In this document: in pieces, positions 1 through 13,158 of the stretch
How positions within the stretch are numbered: position 1 is the stretch's first letter
Layout of the letters: every line of letters starts with the position of its first letter
Source of the DNA: Lactuca virosa
Taxonomy: Eukaryota; Streptophyta; Magnoliopsida; Asterales; Asteraceae
Length of the DNA stretch: 64,000 nt
Direction: 5' to 3'
Assembly (NCBI GenBank): GCA_928212115.1
Contig: CAKMRJ010005523.1
Coordinates: 141,114,771 to 141,178,770 of the forward strand
The notes under the pieces: generated by a model
Seen by the model: the letters and a program-made list of their open reading frames with translations, nothing else
Told to the model about the DNA's origin: nothing
Database searches by the model: none
Translations under genes and position numbers: made by a program

Positions 1-2530
1 AAGATGAAGAAATGACCTCCTTGAAGATGACTTAACCATTTAAGACCATAATCCCAACCACAAGCTTCCACTTTTGGTTTTGGGCTTAGTTATATTCTTA
101 ATGGTTTAAGTGTTGCAACTTTCACAATATGAAGATTTGAAGTTCTTTTGCAAGCAATAGTTGACTTGGCAAGTGGGAGCTTGAAGACCTTTTGAAGTGT
201 CCCTTAAATCCTTTAGGAAAGATTTAATAATTCTTGTGATTGCTCACAAAAATTATTACTAGACATGGCTTGGTTTATACACATTATAATACATGCTTGT
301 GATGTTTATTTTATGTTAAATATATGTTATGTTTTATGTATAAAAAATGGTTTTTACATGTCAAATAATATTTTTTCATAAGATAATATCACTTAGAGTT
401 TGAGTAAAAAAAATATTTAAAATATAACATAAGATATAAATGGATATTTATAAAAACGTTTTACCGGTTACCGGTTAAAATTCAATTTTTGTTGAAAATA
501 GTTTTATTGTAAAACTTATAAATACCCAACTTTAAAATATTTGAAATGGTTTAAAAATGTTTAAACTTTATATAAACTTCATGTCTTTATAATAAATAAG
601 GAGTTTTTATTAAAATGACTAAATTCGGTTTATAGCGTTATAACGGCAAATAATAAAACTAGTGATTATTTGTAGCGTCGAAACTTAATATATGATATTG
701 GTGTTTTAAACATAACGCAACATGTTGATATTATGTTTTATGCATGCTAAATGAGATTTAAAACATAAGTATCATCACCCAAGTTTTGGTTTATCAAAAT
801 ATGACTTTTATCATAAGATGCATAAAATTAAGTTTATAAAATAAAATGAGTTTATTTTATAAATTCATGAAGTCATAAGTTTTCAAAAGGAGATTTAAAA
901 TAGTAATTTTATAACTCATCAAAAACTCCAAGTCTTAAGTATAAAATAAAGTTTTATTAAGACTATTACCGGTTCTTAAAACCGATCTACGACTAAACTT
1001 TAAAATACCGGATTTTAGTTTATAATTGATCACGGTTAATGGCAAATAAAATGAAGTTTTATTTGGCACCTAAAGAACCTCATAACAAGTTATATGAATT
1101 TTACAAAAGGGTACATGAATTGTTGGATGCATGCAATATTCATGAGACCATGTTTTTTATAAACTATAAATGTAAAAGATATATAAAACCTTTTCTAAAA
1201 ATGCAAGTCATTGTCGTACTTTTGAAGAACACTCGTCATCATTTGATGGTTTTAGTGTCACGGGGTCACCTGCTCCTAGGATTGGATTATGATGTTCGGG
1301 GTAGTTTTATAGTTTCTGGTTTCTAAATGGTCACCTTGTTACTGGTTAGTTACAATGCTACAAGTTATTTCAAGTAGGATGACTTGATTGGAATCTTATG
1401 TGATAAAGGTCACCTAAGCATGAGAGGTCTAAGGCATAGATGGGATAAACATGTCAAGTTAAGCAATAGTTGTTTAGGATCCCATAATCTAGGAATTACA
1501 TATCGTATGCAATTGGTAATGGCTACCTACCGAGTTTGATTAAGTTTATGGGATAAAGGTTACCTAACCATTTACTTGTTTCGTTACTTGGATCTTAGAC
1601 CTTAATAAATTAATGTTTTAAGAAACAATAAAAGGTATTAATTTTTAAAGACTAAATATTGAAAATACTAAATGAAACTTTGTTAAATTCTGTTGATAAC
1701 TGTTAATAATTTTACGCCCTGCAAAACCTCTCTCTTGTTGAGTTTCAAGAGACGGTAACATTTGACGGTTATAATTTTATAACTGGTATAATATCTTGAG
1801 GTTCTACCTTTAAGATAAATAGAAGTTATATATACTGAAAGATCCCATACCTGAATAACCTCTGCAACCAATTAGTCTGATCATGATACTTTGATGCAAG
1901 TATTATTGTGATGATATTGATGTGTCTCACATCATACTGAATAAATTAACCATGACTTGCAAAAAGTCTTGTATAATTATGAAACATATCAGATGTCTCA
2001 TCAAGTAAAGCAGATATTCAATCAGAACACTAGAAATAGCTTCAAGTATGTTCAAGCATTGAATAAAAGGAAGTCTAAGAGATTATGCACTCATATAGGC
2101 TTATAGTTCAGTTAAGGGAAATACAGCATAAACCCATAAATCAAGAAATGACCAAATGATTAGTGTTGTTTCTAATGTGGAAGAAACTGTACACTAAAGG
2201 AGGAATTCCTCCTCTCATCTCATCGAGCTGAAGAAGTCTGACTTGGACAAAACTTCAGATATCTATATGATAGAACTATTTATTTTTTCATCATTCACTT
2301 GAGTATGTAATACTTCATGTGACACTAATAATTGATATTATGTGTTGATGATTGGAAGAAATAATCAGCTGATTATAAACGAATGGCATTTCGTGTTGAA
2401 GATATAACAAGTGTTGTTATAGTCTTTTATTTAAACAATAGATGTATTGTACATATCCTTATAGGGACATGTAACAGTTGTAATTTATGAATAAATCTAG
2501 ATTTATTTATTGTTTAATGGATGTTCACAT
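1..2530 (+). mobile_element. Degenerate Ty1/copia element, 5' (gag to protease) part
   Basis: AT-rich decayed sequence with no long open frame. Between about 2180 and 2330 interrupted plus-frame peptides such as TSDIYMIEL read like the nucleocapsid-protease junction of plant copia polyproteins. The same element resumes at 7354 and again at 12120, because LTRs have been inserted into it. A 95-codon open frame at 1039-1326 (begins MANKMKFYLAPKEPHNKLYE) lies here. I do not recognise it, and it may be a gag remnant or chance. No 5' LTR or primer-binding site is visible, so the element starts outside the window or is decayed beyond reading. The first kilobase is featureless apart from ACCGGT motifs near 465-480 and 970. 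Confidence 0.6.
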
Positions 2531-2796
2531 TGTAACATCCATAAAATTCGAGCCAATTTAAAACTTTTTAAATCATATAAAACCATTCAGTTATTACAAT
2601 TTGTTTTCAAAATAGTTTAAACATCAGTGTTCCCAGAAATCATAATCACAAATCGAGGAAATGTACGGTCACGCCTTCGCCTTCCCGCGGTCATCCGCTG
2701 AACCTGAAACAATAAACTGAAACTGTAAGCCCGAAAGCTTAGTGAGTTACCCCCAAAATACCCATACACACAACAATACATATACAATAACAAACA

Positions 2797-3270
2797 GCAT
2801 ATTATGGGTCCAATCATCCATCGGGATGGAATACCCCAGGCCCCTCAACCATCGGGTTGGAATGCCAACATACTATGGGTCCAATCAACCATCGGGTTGG
2901 AATACCCCAAGCCCACAACCATCAGGTTGGAATACCCACCTGCTAGGGGTCCAATCATCCTCGGGATGGAATACTCTCGGCCCACAACCATCGGGTTGGA
3001 ATGCCCACACACAATACATATATAACAGATACTATGGGTCCAATCATCCATCGGGATGGAATACCCTAGATCCACAACCATCGGGTTGGAATGTCCACAT
3101 ACTATGAGTCTAATCATCCTCGGGATGGAATACTCACGGCCCACAACCATCGGGTTGGAATGCCCATAACCAATCACACATGTGCACCTATATCAGATAA
3201 TCATATAACAGACTATAGAGACAACATACTCGGGTCCTATCATCCTCGGGATGGAATACCCTCAACTACC
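2797..3270. repeat. Tandem subrepeat array inside the 2531 LTR
   Basis: About six imperfect copies of a unit near 70 bp, each containing ATGGGTCCAATCATC and the paired phrases ATCGGGATGGAATACCC and ATCGGGTTGGAATGCCC. It makes overlapping spurious open frames on both strands. An equivalent proline/glycine-like subrepeat (CGGTCC/GGCCTTCGGCC phrases) occupies the same place in the related LTRs at 28150-28370 and 61060-61200, with a different sequence. Confidence 0.85.
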
Positions 3271-4758
3271 AATCAATCATGTGCACATATAGCAGGTAAT
3301 CCCGTACCAGCATACAGACAGTCTGACTAAACTACAGGTCACTAAGCATACTTGCCCCACAGTGTAAACAATCTTAGGCCAAAGGACTCGATTCCACAAT
3401 GGTTAGACTCAGACAAAAGCTGCGAAGCAGAACCCAACCCTTCAGCCTAAGATCCTTTAAATCGTGTCAACTAGCACATACAGATAGTCATACCGACCTA
3501 ACAGATCACTGATCATAACATCACCCTAAACCAGAATACAGCTCTAACATAGCATCACATCACATAATCACAAGATAACTAGGATTACAATCCAAAGGGC
3601 CGGCCTTGGTGCCTTAGACCCTTGAGTACAGTGAGGATAAATCACCTTGCAATGCCGATCTGAACTGAAGAATCGAACTCCCGAATCGCTGCCTCACAAA
3701 AATCTCGAACTATCCAAATAATAAATACCGAGTCATTATACAACATAAAAATCTTGACTATGGGTCCACACAATCCATCATGTCCATTCTCTTTACTGGG
3801 CCAAGGCCCAAAGCCAATTCCATAACTGTAACGTCCGTAGATCCGGGCTAGTCGATTAAGAGATAATAGGGGTCGAAAATGACTTTTCGACAAAAGATTA
3901 TTTAGAATAAATAATCTTAACCAAGTTGTAGAATATGTCTCAAGGGTTCTGTACATATAAAGAACGCCAAAATCCGAGTTATAACGAAGAAGTTATGACC
4001 CGTCGAAGTTTCGCGACGGAACCGGCACGACACCGGGAAGCGTAAATAGTGAATTTACGATAGAGTGACTTTTAGCCTTAGCGACCTAAACGAAAGTCGT
4101 AGAATACGTTAAACCGAGAGTGTCCATAAAAAGAACGCCCAAATCTGACTTCGTGTGAGGAAGTTATGATTTTTCGAAGTTTCGACTTAGCAGTGTACAG
4201 CCTGAAGTTTGAATATTAGATCGAGCAGTTTTTATCCGACACAACCTAAAAGAGAATCGAATATCTCGTTAATAGTAGCGCATCGATGAAAAGACAGACG
4301 AAAACGGACGTCGGACTAAGAAGTTATGAATTTTTTACAGACCAATCCTGTCCCGGCCTGTTAAAAATATAAATTTAAAATAAAGTCAAAATTAGCCAAT
4401 GAAGTATAAACGAAAGTTGTAGAGTACGTTCCCGCCTACGCGTGGATATAAATAACGTCAAAAACGGAGCTCGTACACGAGAGTTACGAATTTTTAAAGA
4501 TTGCACTTGAATTTGGGAAGCTGATGATAGAAGTGTTGACGTGGCGCATTTCCAACCGTCGATTGCTGATCGCAGATAGCCTTCGGATGAAGACACGTCG
4601 CCCTCGCTACGCCCCACGTCCAAGTCCGGGTACGCCCGGCGTACTTCAGTCCTTATCCCATCTGATATGCGAGCCAGCTGATACGAAGCTGGCAACCCTA
4701 TCTGAAGTTACGCCCCGCGTAACCTGCTGAATGCCCAGCGTAAGTTCGAAGTTGGCCC

Positions 4759-4765
4759 TATAAAA
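4759..4765 (+). promoter_or_regulatory. TATA box of the nested LTR promoter
   Basis: TATAAAA within CCCTATAAAAGGG, followed 30-80 bp downstream by a CT-rich stretch typical of an LTR transcript leader. This is the expected U3/R promoter layout. Function is inferred. Confidence 0.6.
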
Positions 4766-5075
4766 GGGTGCGAGATGTTCCGAGGAAAATGCACCAAATC
4801 CACTCTCTCTCTCTAGTTTCTTTCTCTCTCTAGACTATCCTAACCCCCCTAAACCCTAGGTAAACCCCCTAGCTCCCGGAGTCCCGAGAAAAAGGGTCTT
4901 TCGGTTCGGAAACGCTGCTCCAAGCGAAGCCCGATTTTCTATAAAACCCGCTGTAAGTGAGCTACGCCTACATTATTTTTAATATAGCTTCTAATTAATT
5001 ATAGTAACATTATTAGGACCTTAAAATAATTATTTGGGCTATTATTATGAGTTATATAGAGTGTTGTTTAACGCT

Positions 5076-5111
<36 letters not shown>

Positions 5112-5454
5112 GCTAGACTATTAATTAGTCGTGGTTAACGTTAGACTAAACCCTAGTGGTATTGATACTAGGTTTTGTCAAGGGAAAATTGTTTTGAGAT
5201 AACGAAGTGCTGTCCGAGTACCGAGTCACCACCTTTTCAAGTGAGTGCATAGTCCCTTTCATGAACATGATTTTAATACAAGTATTGATTGAAGTATTAA
5301 ATATATGTTTATGTGCGAGTTATTTGATGTTGCCTGAAGTACGTGTTAAAGAACATACCTGATTATATATGATGATTTAGGATAAAAGAGTAAACCTAAA
5401 TTAATTATGGGGAATATTGGGTAGTATTTTCTTACGAGTACGAGTGAGTTATGC

Positions 5455-5785
5455 TCAGAGAATAGAACTTTAGTATATGTCATTGATCCGGGAGAATGGA
5501 TTAGACATAGTCATTGTCCCTAGTCCGAGAGTACGGACTGGACATAGCCAACTGTCATTAGTCTTGGGGTATGGATTAAGACATAGTCAGTCATCCTCAG
5601 TCCGGGAGTATGGATAGGACATAGTTATTCGTCGTTAATCCGGGAGAATGGATTTACACATAGACACTTGTCCCTAATCCGAGAGTATGGAACGGGCACA
5701 ATTATTGATCCGAGAGCATAAATTAGATCCGAGAGTAAGGGTTAAGTAAGAGGTAAAAATTTAAGGCCCGAGAGTATGGATAGTC
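5455..5785 (+). repeat. Tandem ~60-bp repeats in the nested LTR
   Basis: Six to seven imperfect units built on TCCGGGAGAATGGATTAGAC or TCCGAGAGTATGGA followed by ACATAGTCA. Units shorten and decay toward the right. It lies downstream of the LTR promoter. Confidence 0.8.
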
Positions 5786-7353
5786 TTGTTGAAAGGATTA
5801 ACAGGGTAGGGTAAGAGTTGCTTATATATATATGGTGAAAATGTATATTTTGTGAGTTCTAAATTATATATATGATATAACATTGTGGGATTGAAATCCC
5901 TATGTACTCACCAGGTTTCCCAACCTGACCCTCTCAAGCTTATTTGTATCACAGGTGTCGATACGAAGTTACATTACACTGAGAGATTAAAGAGATGTAG
6001 ATCAATAGTGTAAATGAATGTAAGTTCTGTTTATGCTTATGTTTCTGTATTGACGATGACATCCCAAATGTTTTTAAATGAATAAAAATACATTTCTTCG
6101 GAAATGTTTTGATAACGTATTTATCATGTTTTACTGGGAACAAATTCTGCAACATTTTCACTAAAAAATGTACTCTGATTTTTATAAAGCATAAACAAAA
6201 TCGGTCTTTTCTGGCCGTGAAAATGGGGATGTCACAATAACCTTGAAAGCCCTTAAGCAAAACCCATTATTGGCCCAATTTACCAAATTGGGCCCAACTC
6301 CCTAATTGGGCCTGACTCCAAGATTCATCATCAAAACTTGGCCCAAAACATTATATTCATAAAGTCCAGCAAAGGCCCAAATCCAACTAGTCCATAAACA
6401 GCCCAAAAACCCGAAGCCCAATTATCAAAGGCCCAACAGAGGACGTATGTGGGGCGTACTCCTCTGGTACGCGGGGCGTACTCATCCAGATGTTGACCAC
6501 CATCGGGATGGTTGACCCAGTATGTTGGGCGCACGGGATTTACGCTGGGCGTACGAGGGGTTTCACCAAAACCCTAATAAGTGCTTAATGGCTTAAGCAC
6601 TTAAGCCCAAACTCCAGATCCATTGACCAAATGTGCCATAGGACTATAAAGTCTCGAACTTTATCACTTTGGACGTCCAGAAAGCTCTTAATACTTTGTC
6701 TTAATCCATTAAGACCTTCCTACTCCAAGCATGGGACATCTTAAGCCATTGGTACCTCATTTTTACCACTCAAAACCCCTTCAAGAGTCTAGAAGGACAG
6801 CTCATTTCGTCCAAATCATAACATGCACCAACTTGGGGACTTTTGGGACAAGAATGGTTTCATAAAGCTAGAATGGCTAGATCTATATCATACAAGCATA
6901 AAGTTTGAAGCTTTTTACCTTCTGGAGCTTCTAGGGCACAAACCAACTTCAGATCTACAAGCTTGATCTTCTTCTTCAACTCCTTTATGCAACACCTTCT
7001 TCTTAAAACACTCAAGAAACACTCAATAAGCTCATACACTCGAGGAAATGGCTAGGGTTTGGGTAAAACGACTCTAAGCACTGGAGGCCGGGGTAAGGGA
7101 AGGTCTTGTGCTCATAATGTTGCTTATATAGTCCCCAAACCCTAAATATTAGGGTTTTCTTCTGCCATGAGTACGCCCAACGTACACAAGTGTACACCTA
7201 GCGTACTAGGGCGCGCCTAGTACGCTCAGCGTACCCTTATGTACGCGCAACGTACTCCTCCTGATCCCAATAATTGCAATTTAGCCCTTAGAATTTCATG
7301 GCTTCATCCTTCTATCCCCCATGGACCATAAATGACAATATTGGGATGTTACA

Positions 7354-9424
7354 CACATTCATGTTCTGAAACGATGTATTCTGTGTTAAAGAATATTTTC
7401 TCATAATGTTAATTATGAAGTAAATCTATAATATTTCATTAAATTAATAGTTCTGATCATAACACCTATATAATCAAATGATATTTGATTGGAACTTATC
7501 TATGTCATAATCATCATGACAATATAAATAAGAAATACATATACCAACTTCAAAAGGATGGAATTTTTGAAGGCAAATGAGCTTGATTCATTTGATATAT
7601 GTGAATCATATTTATATGGGAAAATGATTCACAAGTGTCTTTATCTATTAGTAGTTAAAGAACAAAAGGCTTGACAAAGAGTTATACATAAGTGATGTAT
7701 GTAATCCTTTTCAATTAATGAATAGATTTGGTGATAGATGTTTATTCAATTTCACTGACGACTTTTATTCATTATTGTTGAAACCTTTGATTTGCTCAAA
7801 TTGTTTCATAGTGAAGATTGAAATACAACCTAATGAGATCATCATTAACCTTTCATTGTGATAAAGAAAATGAGTCTTGTAAAGCAAGTCTTCTTGGAAC
7901 ATCTTAGGAGTTGTGGAATTGATTCACAACGCATTCCGACAAAAACACTCACTCGTCACTAGTATGTTTCTTGTGGCACAGGATCACTTGGTCACTTGAA
8001 TCTATCTCTTGATATTCGAGGTAGCCTTCGTATTCTCTAGTGGGATAGGGTCACCTGGCCGCTAGCTGAATGTCGATAGTACAAGTTTTTAAAGAGGATA
8101 AAACATAGACCTTGTAGTCTATTGTATGATGTTTTAAAATAACTATTTACTTTATAAATTTTTTGGAATTATGCTCACTGCAACAAATATATATTGAACA
8201 TATATATTTTCCAACCAAGCAAATGGATTAAACACTTTCTTAGGCTAAGGATGAAATGGTTTATCCTTATCTAAAAGGTATGGAGTCATGGAGATCATGT
8301 TAGACAATAAGCTTAACCACTCTAGTATCTTCTAATTGCATTTATGTAGAATATCATAAATGATTGTTTAGGATGAAGTTTCTACTAATACCACTAATTG
8401 TCATTCCATAAGACAAGTGATTCGAAAATGCTTTTTCTAAGTGGGAGCAATTTGGAGATTTAAGAACTAAAGATCCATAAGATAAATGCATCATAGTTTA
8501 GAACTAGCAAGTTTTCAACTGTTGTTGAATCTGCTCAATAGTTGATCAGAAACTAATAAAACACATAGAGATGCATTCATGTATGATTATCAAATATGGG
8601 ATTGATTAATCTTCCTCGATATAGTTTGACTATAGAGAGTAGGTGAGTTTTCAAGGGAGAAAACATACATGAATGAAAATCTTTCCAAGATTTAAGCTAA
8701 CATCTCAAAGTAAAAATCTTCTTTCTTATAAGATAATTACATAGTGTGATTTAATTATAAATCAAGATGAATCTTGTGTTTTCTATAAATCTAGTGGGAG
8801 CGCAGTAACATTTCTAGTCTTATATGTAGTCGACATACTAACTCTTGGAATAAAGATCTATATAGATAGATCATGGCAACTTAAAGGATTAAGTAAAATT
8901 GCATTAATTGTCAATGATCTTAAAGGAGCTTAAGATAAAGGACTCTGAGAGAGTTATCTTGTCAAATACCATATGACATGATTTTGAGCAAATCCTAGTG
9001 CAAATGCTTTTGAACTAGATAATATGATTGTATTCCATATGTTGCTGCAATTGGAGAAATCATATATGTCATGATTATGCATAAAGGCCAGATATGTCGT
9101 ATGCTTAGAGCATGTCGAATGATACCAGTATAATTCGAGAACAAGTCATTGTGTGACTTATAGGAACATTCTAAAGTACTTATGAGAACTAAAGAAATAT
9201 TCCTAATCTGCAGAACAATTAAAAGAAAGCTATGTTTAAAGTTGTTACACATATGCTAAATTTTCAAATAGATTAAGATGACTCTCAGTCACAATCGGTC
9301 GTGTCCTCATTATGAATGAAGAGATAGTTACATGGATAGTGGTTCCATGTAGATTTTAATTACAGTTACACATCAAATTTAGAGTACCTCATCGTTTGGA
9401 GAACCACGTACAAAGATGCTAAAT
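7354..9424 (+). pseudogene. Copia pol remnant (reverse transcriptase region)
   Basis: Continuation of the copia relic after the inserted LTR. At about 8788-8834 the plus frame reads KSSGSAVTFLVLYVVDI, matching the copia reverse-transcriptase active-site block, but the usual YVDD is YVVD here, so the first catalytic aspartate of the pair is gone. Further right (8860-9210) broken peptides resemble the segment after the active site, including AAIGEIIYVM. Stops and frameshifts are everywhere. The relic is cut at 9424 by another LTR. Confidence 0.7.
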
Positions 9425-9589
9425 TGTCACAACCCGAAAATTTCTATCTTGTAAGGTCAAACACATCAATTTAAGGTCAAACTTATAGGTTTCTAGACCT
9501 AGTATTCGTAAGGGTTGTGTGTTAGGAAGTGAACCACTAAGGAAACGAGTTAGGAGTATTGCATTCGGGCCATAAACCTCATCAAGTGA

Positions 9590-9930
9590 GGTTCACGGCC
9601 ATGAACTAGTCCTTATATATATGTTTGGGTTATTTATCCTTCACTTCTTCTTCTCTTGGTTGCAAACATTCCATTCTCTCTCAAGTATCATCCTCAAGAA
9701 CACTCTTTTCTTCCCTTAAACCTCCCTTTTCTTTTGTCTCTTCTTGGAATACAACAAAGGGTCTTCAAACACTTTCCAAACAACAAGATCTTAAAGTGTT
9801 CTTCACATCTTTGGGCCGTGAACCCTTCATAGGGCCGTGAACCTTCATCAGGGCCGTGAACCCTTCATGTTTGGGCCGTGAACACTCAAGTGTTCTTGGT
9901 CCGTGATCACTCCATAGGGTCGTGAACTCC
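9590..9930 (+). repeat. Iterated GGGCCGTGAAC word
   Basis: The word GGGCCGTGAAC(CCTTCAT) or a close variant appears about six times in 340 bp, with an inverted relative (GGTTCACGGCC) at the left edge. It lies just downstream of the LTR TATA-like stretch. The 71-codon frame overlapping it is low-complexity and not a gene. Confidence 0.75.
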
Positions 9931-10770
9931 ATTTCAGCCTCCTATCTTGCTTCTAACACTCCTTTGGTGAGTTATTCTTGCATCCTAGGTTGTTTCCCAA
10001 TCGCCTTTGTAGTTAGATTCACTAATTTCATGTCTATATGTATCATTTCATGCTATTTAGGACTCATTTGTGCCCCGGGACTTCGTTCGTGAGTATAAAA
10101 TCATTATTCCAGTCTCCACTTGAATCACCCACATAAGGTGAGTTCATACCCCCATATCTTTTCCCAACTTTTTAATGTTTTAGGGGGGGGGGGGGAATAC
10201 AAGTATAACACAATGAAATCTCGTGTTATAAAAGATAAATTGCTTATTATGTCTTTCATACCTTTATAAATGTGTTTAAAACATGAAACTTGTTAAAACA
10301 TGTAAAATAAGCTAATAAGCTATAAATTAGTTTATGAAACAAAGGAAATATTTTGGCAAACTTATCTGTTATTTATCAAAAAGGATTTTCGCATTATTAC
10401 TTGTAAAGTCGTTAATCTAGCTTGTGAGACATGTCTTCGAGTACTCACATAAGTACCGGTGGAAGTCTGCCCTTATGAACCAGAGTCTCCTGGAGGGAGA
10501 GCATGAAATTGTGTATATATCTATATGGGACCAAAAATCCCACACCCTTACTGTTAGCTACAGTTGGACCGGCAGGTCTGTAGGTGACAAAGTCATAAAT
10601 GATACAGGCGTCCGTTTCACGTCGTATCAACTAGTATGGTCATAACACTCACAAATAGATACTAACGATATATTTACGTAGTAATATACCTTCTTAAACA
10701 ATCTCAAGGGATATTAACTATGTGATTACTCAGTATATACTATAGGGTTAGATAAAACTAAAGTCCGGTA

Positions 10771-11680
10771 GACAGTGGAATGTGTGATTTCCGCCTCATT
10801 TCTTGTTCCTTGTTTGGTTGTGGGCTTAGGGCAGATTCACCCATTCAACTGTTTGTTCGATCTCGGTTATATACAACTCGTATGTATTAAGTGATCATAG
10901 GAGGGTAGTATCGCCGTATCAGGCTTTCAGGGTAAACAAGTCTTTATTCAGTTTAACTCATCAACGATACTAGATATCATTGAAGTAAGTATATTGATTA
11001 TACTTGTGCTTTTCGATCTTGGAACAACTTAGACAACCAGTCAGTTTTATAGAAAATATAGGATTTTCTATTGTAAACATCGTTCTTTTAAGGTAAACAG
11101 TTTTCGATAGAACTTTCTGAAAACAATAACATTCATTACCGAAAACAATGTTTCACAATAGAGTTAGTGAAACTAGAAACTCATTTATAAAAGGTTTAAT
11201 ACTTCTTATTAAGCTAGTATAACATAAAGGACCTTAAATGGTTAATTCTATAATACCTTAGTTTATACATCAGAGTTATATGTAACTTATATCTGATAGG
11301 CAATGGAATGTGTGACTTCCACCTCATTTCTTGTTCCTTGTTTGGTTGTGGGCTTAGGGCAGATTCACACATTTAACTGTCCGTTCGATATTAGATTATA
11401 TATAACTAGTATAAACTAAGTGATTATAAAAGGAACTATTGTGGTTACCAATTTACTAAATAAAATATATAATTTTCTTAAAGAATATTTTCATCAAATG
11501 TCAAAGAACTATTACAGTTAACTCCGTAAGCACCTGGTGAATACATCAAGGTTATATATAATGAGGATCTAACCAACAATGGAATGTGTGACTTCCGCCT
11601 CATTTCCTGTTCCTTGTTTGGTTGTGGGCTTAGGGCAGATCCACACAATTCATTGTCTGTTTGATCTGGATTGTATATAA
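10771..11680 (+). repeat. Three copies of a ~95-bp block within the LTR
   Basis: Copies start near 10775, 11304 and 11580. Each runs from TGGAATGTGTGA through TTGTTCCTTGTTTGGTTGTG and GGGCTTAGGGCAGAT to a GTTCGAT-like end. Spacing (about 530 and 275 bp) is irregular, so the copies are dispersed rather than a strict tandem array. A weaker relative lies at about 29030-29105 in the gypsy leader. Confidence 0.8.
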
Positions 11681-12119
11681 CTTGTATTCATTAAGTACTC
11701 ATAGAAGGAATTGTAAGAGTCATTTTTACTTATCATTCATCACATCAGAAAATATAGGATTTTCTGGAGGAACGGGAGAACTTTTCTAAAGAACTCAGAC
11801 TGTACTTTTTATAACAAAAATACTTATGAACTCACCAGCTTAAATGCTGATCTACTCTTTCAAAATAACTTGTATTCTCAGGAAACTAGTAGACAGGTAC
11901 GTGCACCGGGATTCAGAAGATGGAGCATAGTAGCTTCATGTCCTTGTTTTGTTATTTACTTTTGTAGTCAATCTTTTGTGAATCGAATACATTGTAAACA
12001 GTTTAATATTAATGCAATGGTTGTTGTTACTTTCATTACTACGATGCATGTGTTGTGATACTGAGCATGACGTCCTCCGCCCCCGAACGTTTCCGTCGTT
12101 CCGGTTTGGGGGTGTGACA

Positions 12120-13158
12120 TTAATGTATAGTTCATTATGACTATAAGTAATCCCATTACGCAAGTATTGGTATCTAAGTCATATTTAAGCATCTAATTCA
12201 TCCTCAACATTTTTCTTTATATATGAGTTATATATAAAACTGAAAATGATGGTATTCGCAAAGTTTACACAAATCAAGTTTGACAAATCTACTTGACAAA
12301 GCTCCATCATTAGCTAAAGCATGAAAGTCAAGCTGGTGTTATAGTGCCTTGTCAATATAAGTAGATGTATTGATTGAAATTTAGTATTTGGATATTGGAA
12401 CAATAAACACAACATATATTGTAATGAGTTAAGATATTGGATATGAGTCATTCATTAAATAATTGTTGTGTTCTATGTTAGCATGTTTAAATCCTTGAAT
12501 AACTAGGTTATTCTAAATGTCCATAGTCGTTCATAGTTGTGGGAGCATCTATGAGGCAAGACTAATATGAGTGGATTGGTGGATTCTCATGGAGATGAGA
12601 ATGGAAAGAGTTGTTGCGAACTTCATAGATACTTAATTAAGAGAATAAATATTGGACTTGACCCGCATCAAAACCATTTTATGGATCCTAGTCAAGATTG
12701 ATGTTTTGATCAAGGTTGTATCTTTGTATTCTTAAACCTGAGATGCATATTTGGGACTTGAAGTGTAGGAATTGTTGTGCTTTGACATGCTTTAACATTG
12801 TTCCGTAAAAGGGAGGTCATATGGGCCATCGTTGGGTATGACATGAACTACATTGATGGGCGTATGTAGTCGAGATGGGATTTGTCCCTCTTATTCGTTG
12901 AGAGTTAGACATCTAAGGCCTTACTAAAAGTTGAACACTAAATGAGATTGATGGCGATCCATATCTCATGTTTGACATGATGTCTGAGACAAAGAAATAA
13001 TTGATACCACACCTTTAGTAACAATTGTAGCTTAGAGCTCCTGGAATTGGTTGTTGATGAGATGACACCCTTCATATGTTGTTAGGGGCAGTAGTCCGTT
13101 GCTAGACGTCAGCTACTGTCTATGTCAGTCTATATTGAATCTTGTGTAAGTGGGAGAT
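12120..13158 (+). mobile_element. Copia relic, 3' non-coding tail with polypurine tract
   Basis: Resumes the copia element after the LTR insertion. No readable domain. It ends with AAGTGGGAGAT at about 13149-13158, the usual copia polypurine tract placed directly before the 3' LTR start (TGTTG). Confidence 0.65.

Larger units (their letters stand above)
3827..6236 (+). mobile_element. Solo LTR nested in the 2531 LTR, plus orientation
   Basis: Begins TGTAACGTCC and ends GGGGATGTCACA, with exact flanks ATAAC at 3822-3826 and 6237-6241. Length is 2410 bp with no coding interior, so a solo LTR. A TATAAAA box at 4759-4765 preceded by GC-rich sequence and followed by a CT-rich leader near 4800-4835 gives plus orientation. 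Contains an AAT microsatellite at about 5079-5111 and a tandem array at 5455-5785. Being inside another solo LTR, it is the younger of the two. Confidence 0.92.
2531..7353 (-). mobile_element. Solo LTR (gypsy, Tekay/Del-like), minus orientation, split by a nested LTR
   Basis: The plus strand starts TGTAACATCC and ends GGGATGTTACA, with identical 5-bp flanks CACAT at 2526-2530 and 7354-7358: a clean target-site duplication. Without the nested insertion (3827-6236 plus its 5-bp duplication) it is about 2.4 kb with no internal coding region, so a solo LTR left by recombination. Orientation is inferred from homology: its left end matches, reversed, the LTR end at 28641 that is followed by a primer site. 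A TATA-like motif lies on the minus strand near 7126-7133. CG-rich words of the TACGC/GCGTAC type are dense at 6440-6560 and 7170-7255. It interrupts the copia relic. Confidence 0.9.
9425..12119 (+). mobile_element. LTR (gypsy type), apparently solo, in the copia relic
   Basis: Starts TGTCACAACCCG and ends GGGGGTGTGACA, the paired termini of a plant gypsy LTR. Flanks are TAAAT and TTAAT, a 4/5 match, so the target duplication has probably mutated. There is no gag-pol inside. A TATATATA stretch at about 9613-9622 suggests plus orientation. The LTR fragment ending at 63937 is the same family: the shared 3' end includes CCGCCCCC and TTTCCG before TTTGGGGGTGTGACA. It holds a repeated GGGCCGTGAAC word (9590-9930), a run of 13 G (10183-10195) and a block present three times. 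Confidence 0.8.

Noticed and set aside
2742..3330. Overlapping 60-120 codon frames on both strands
   Set aside because: They are translations of a tandem repeat inside an LTR; no domain and all frames are equally open.
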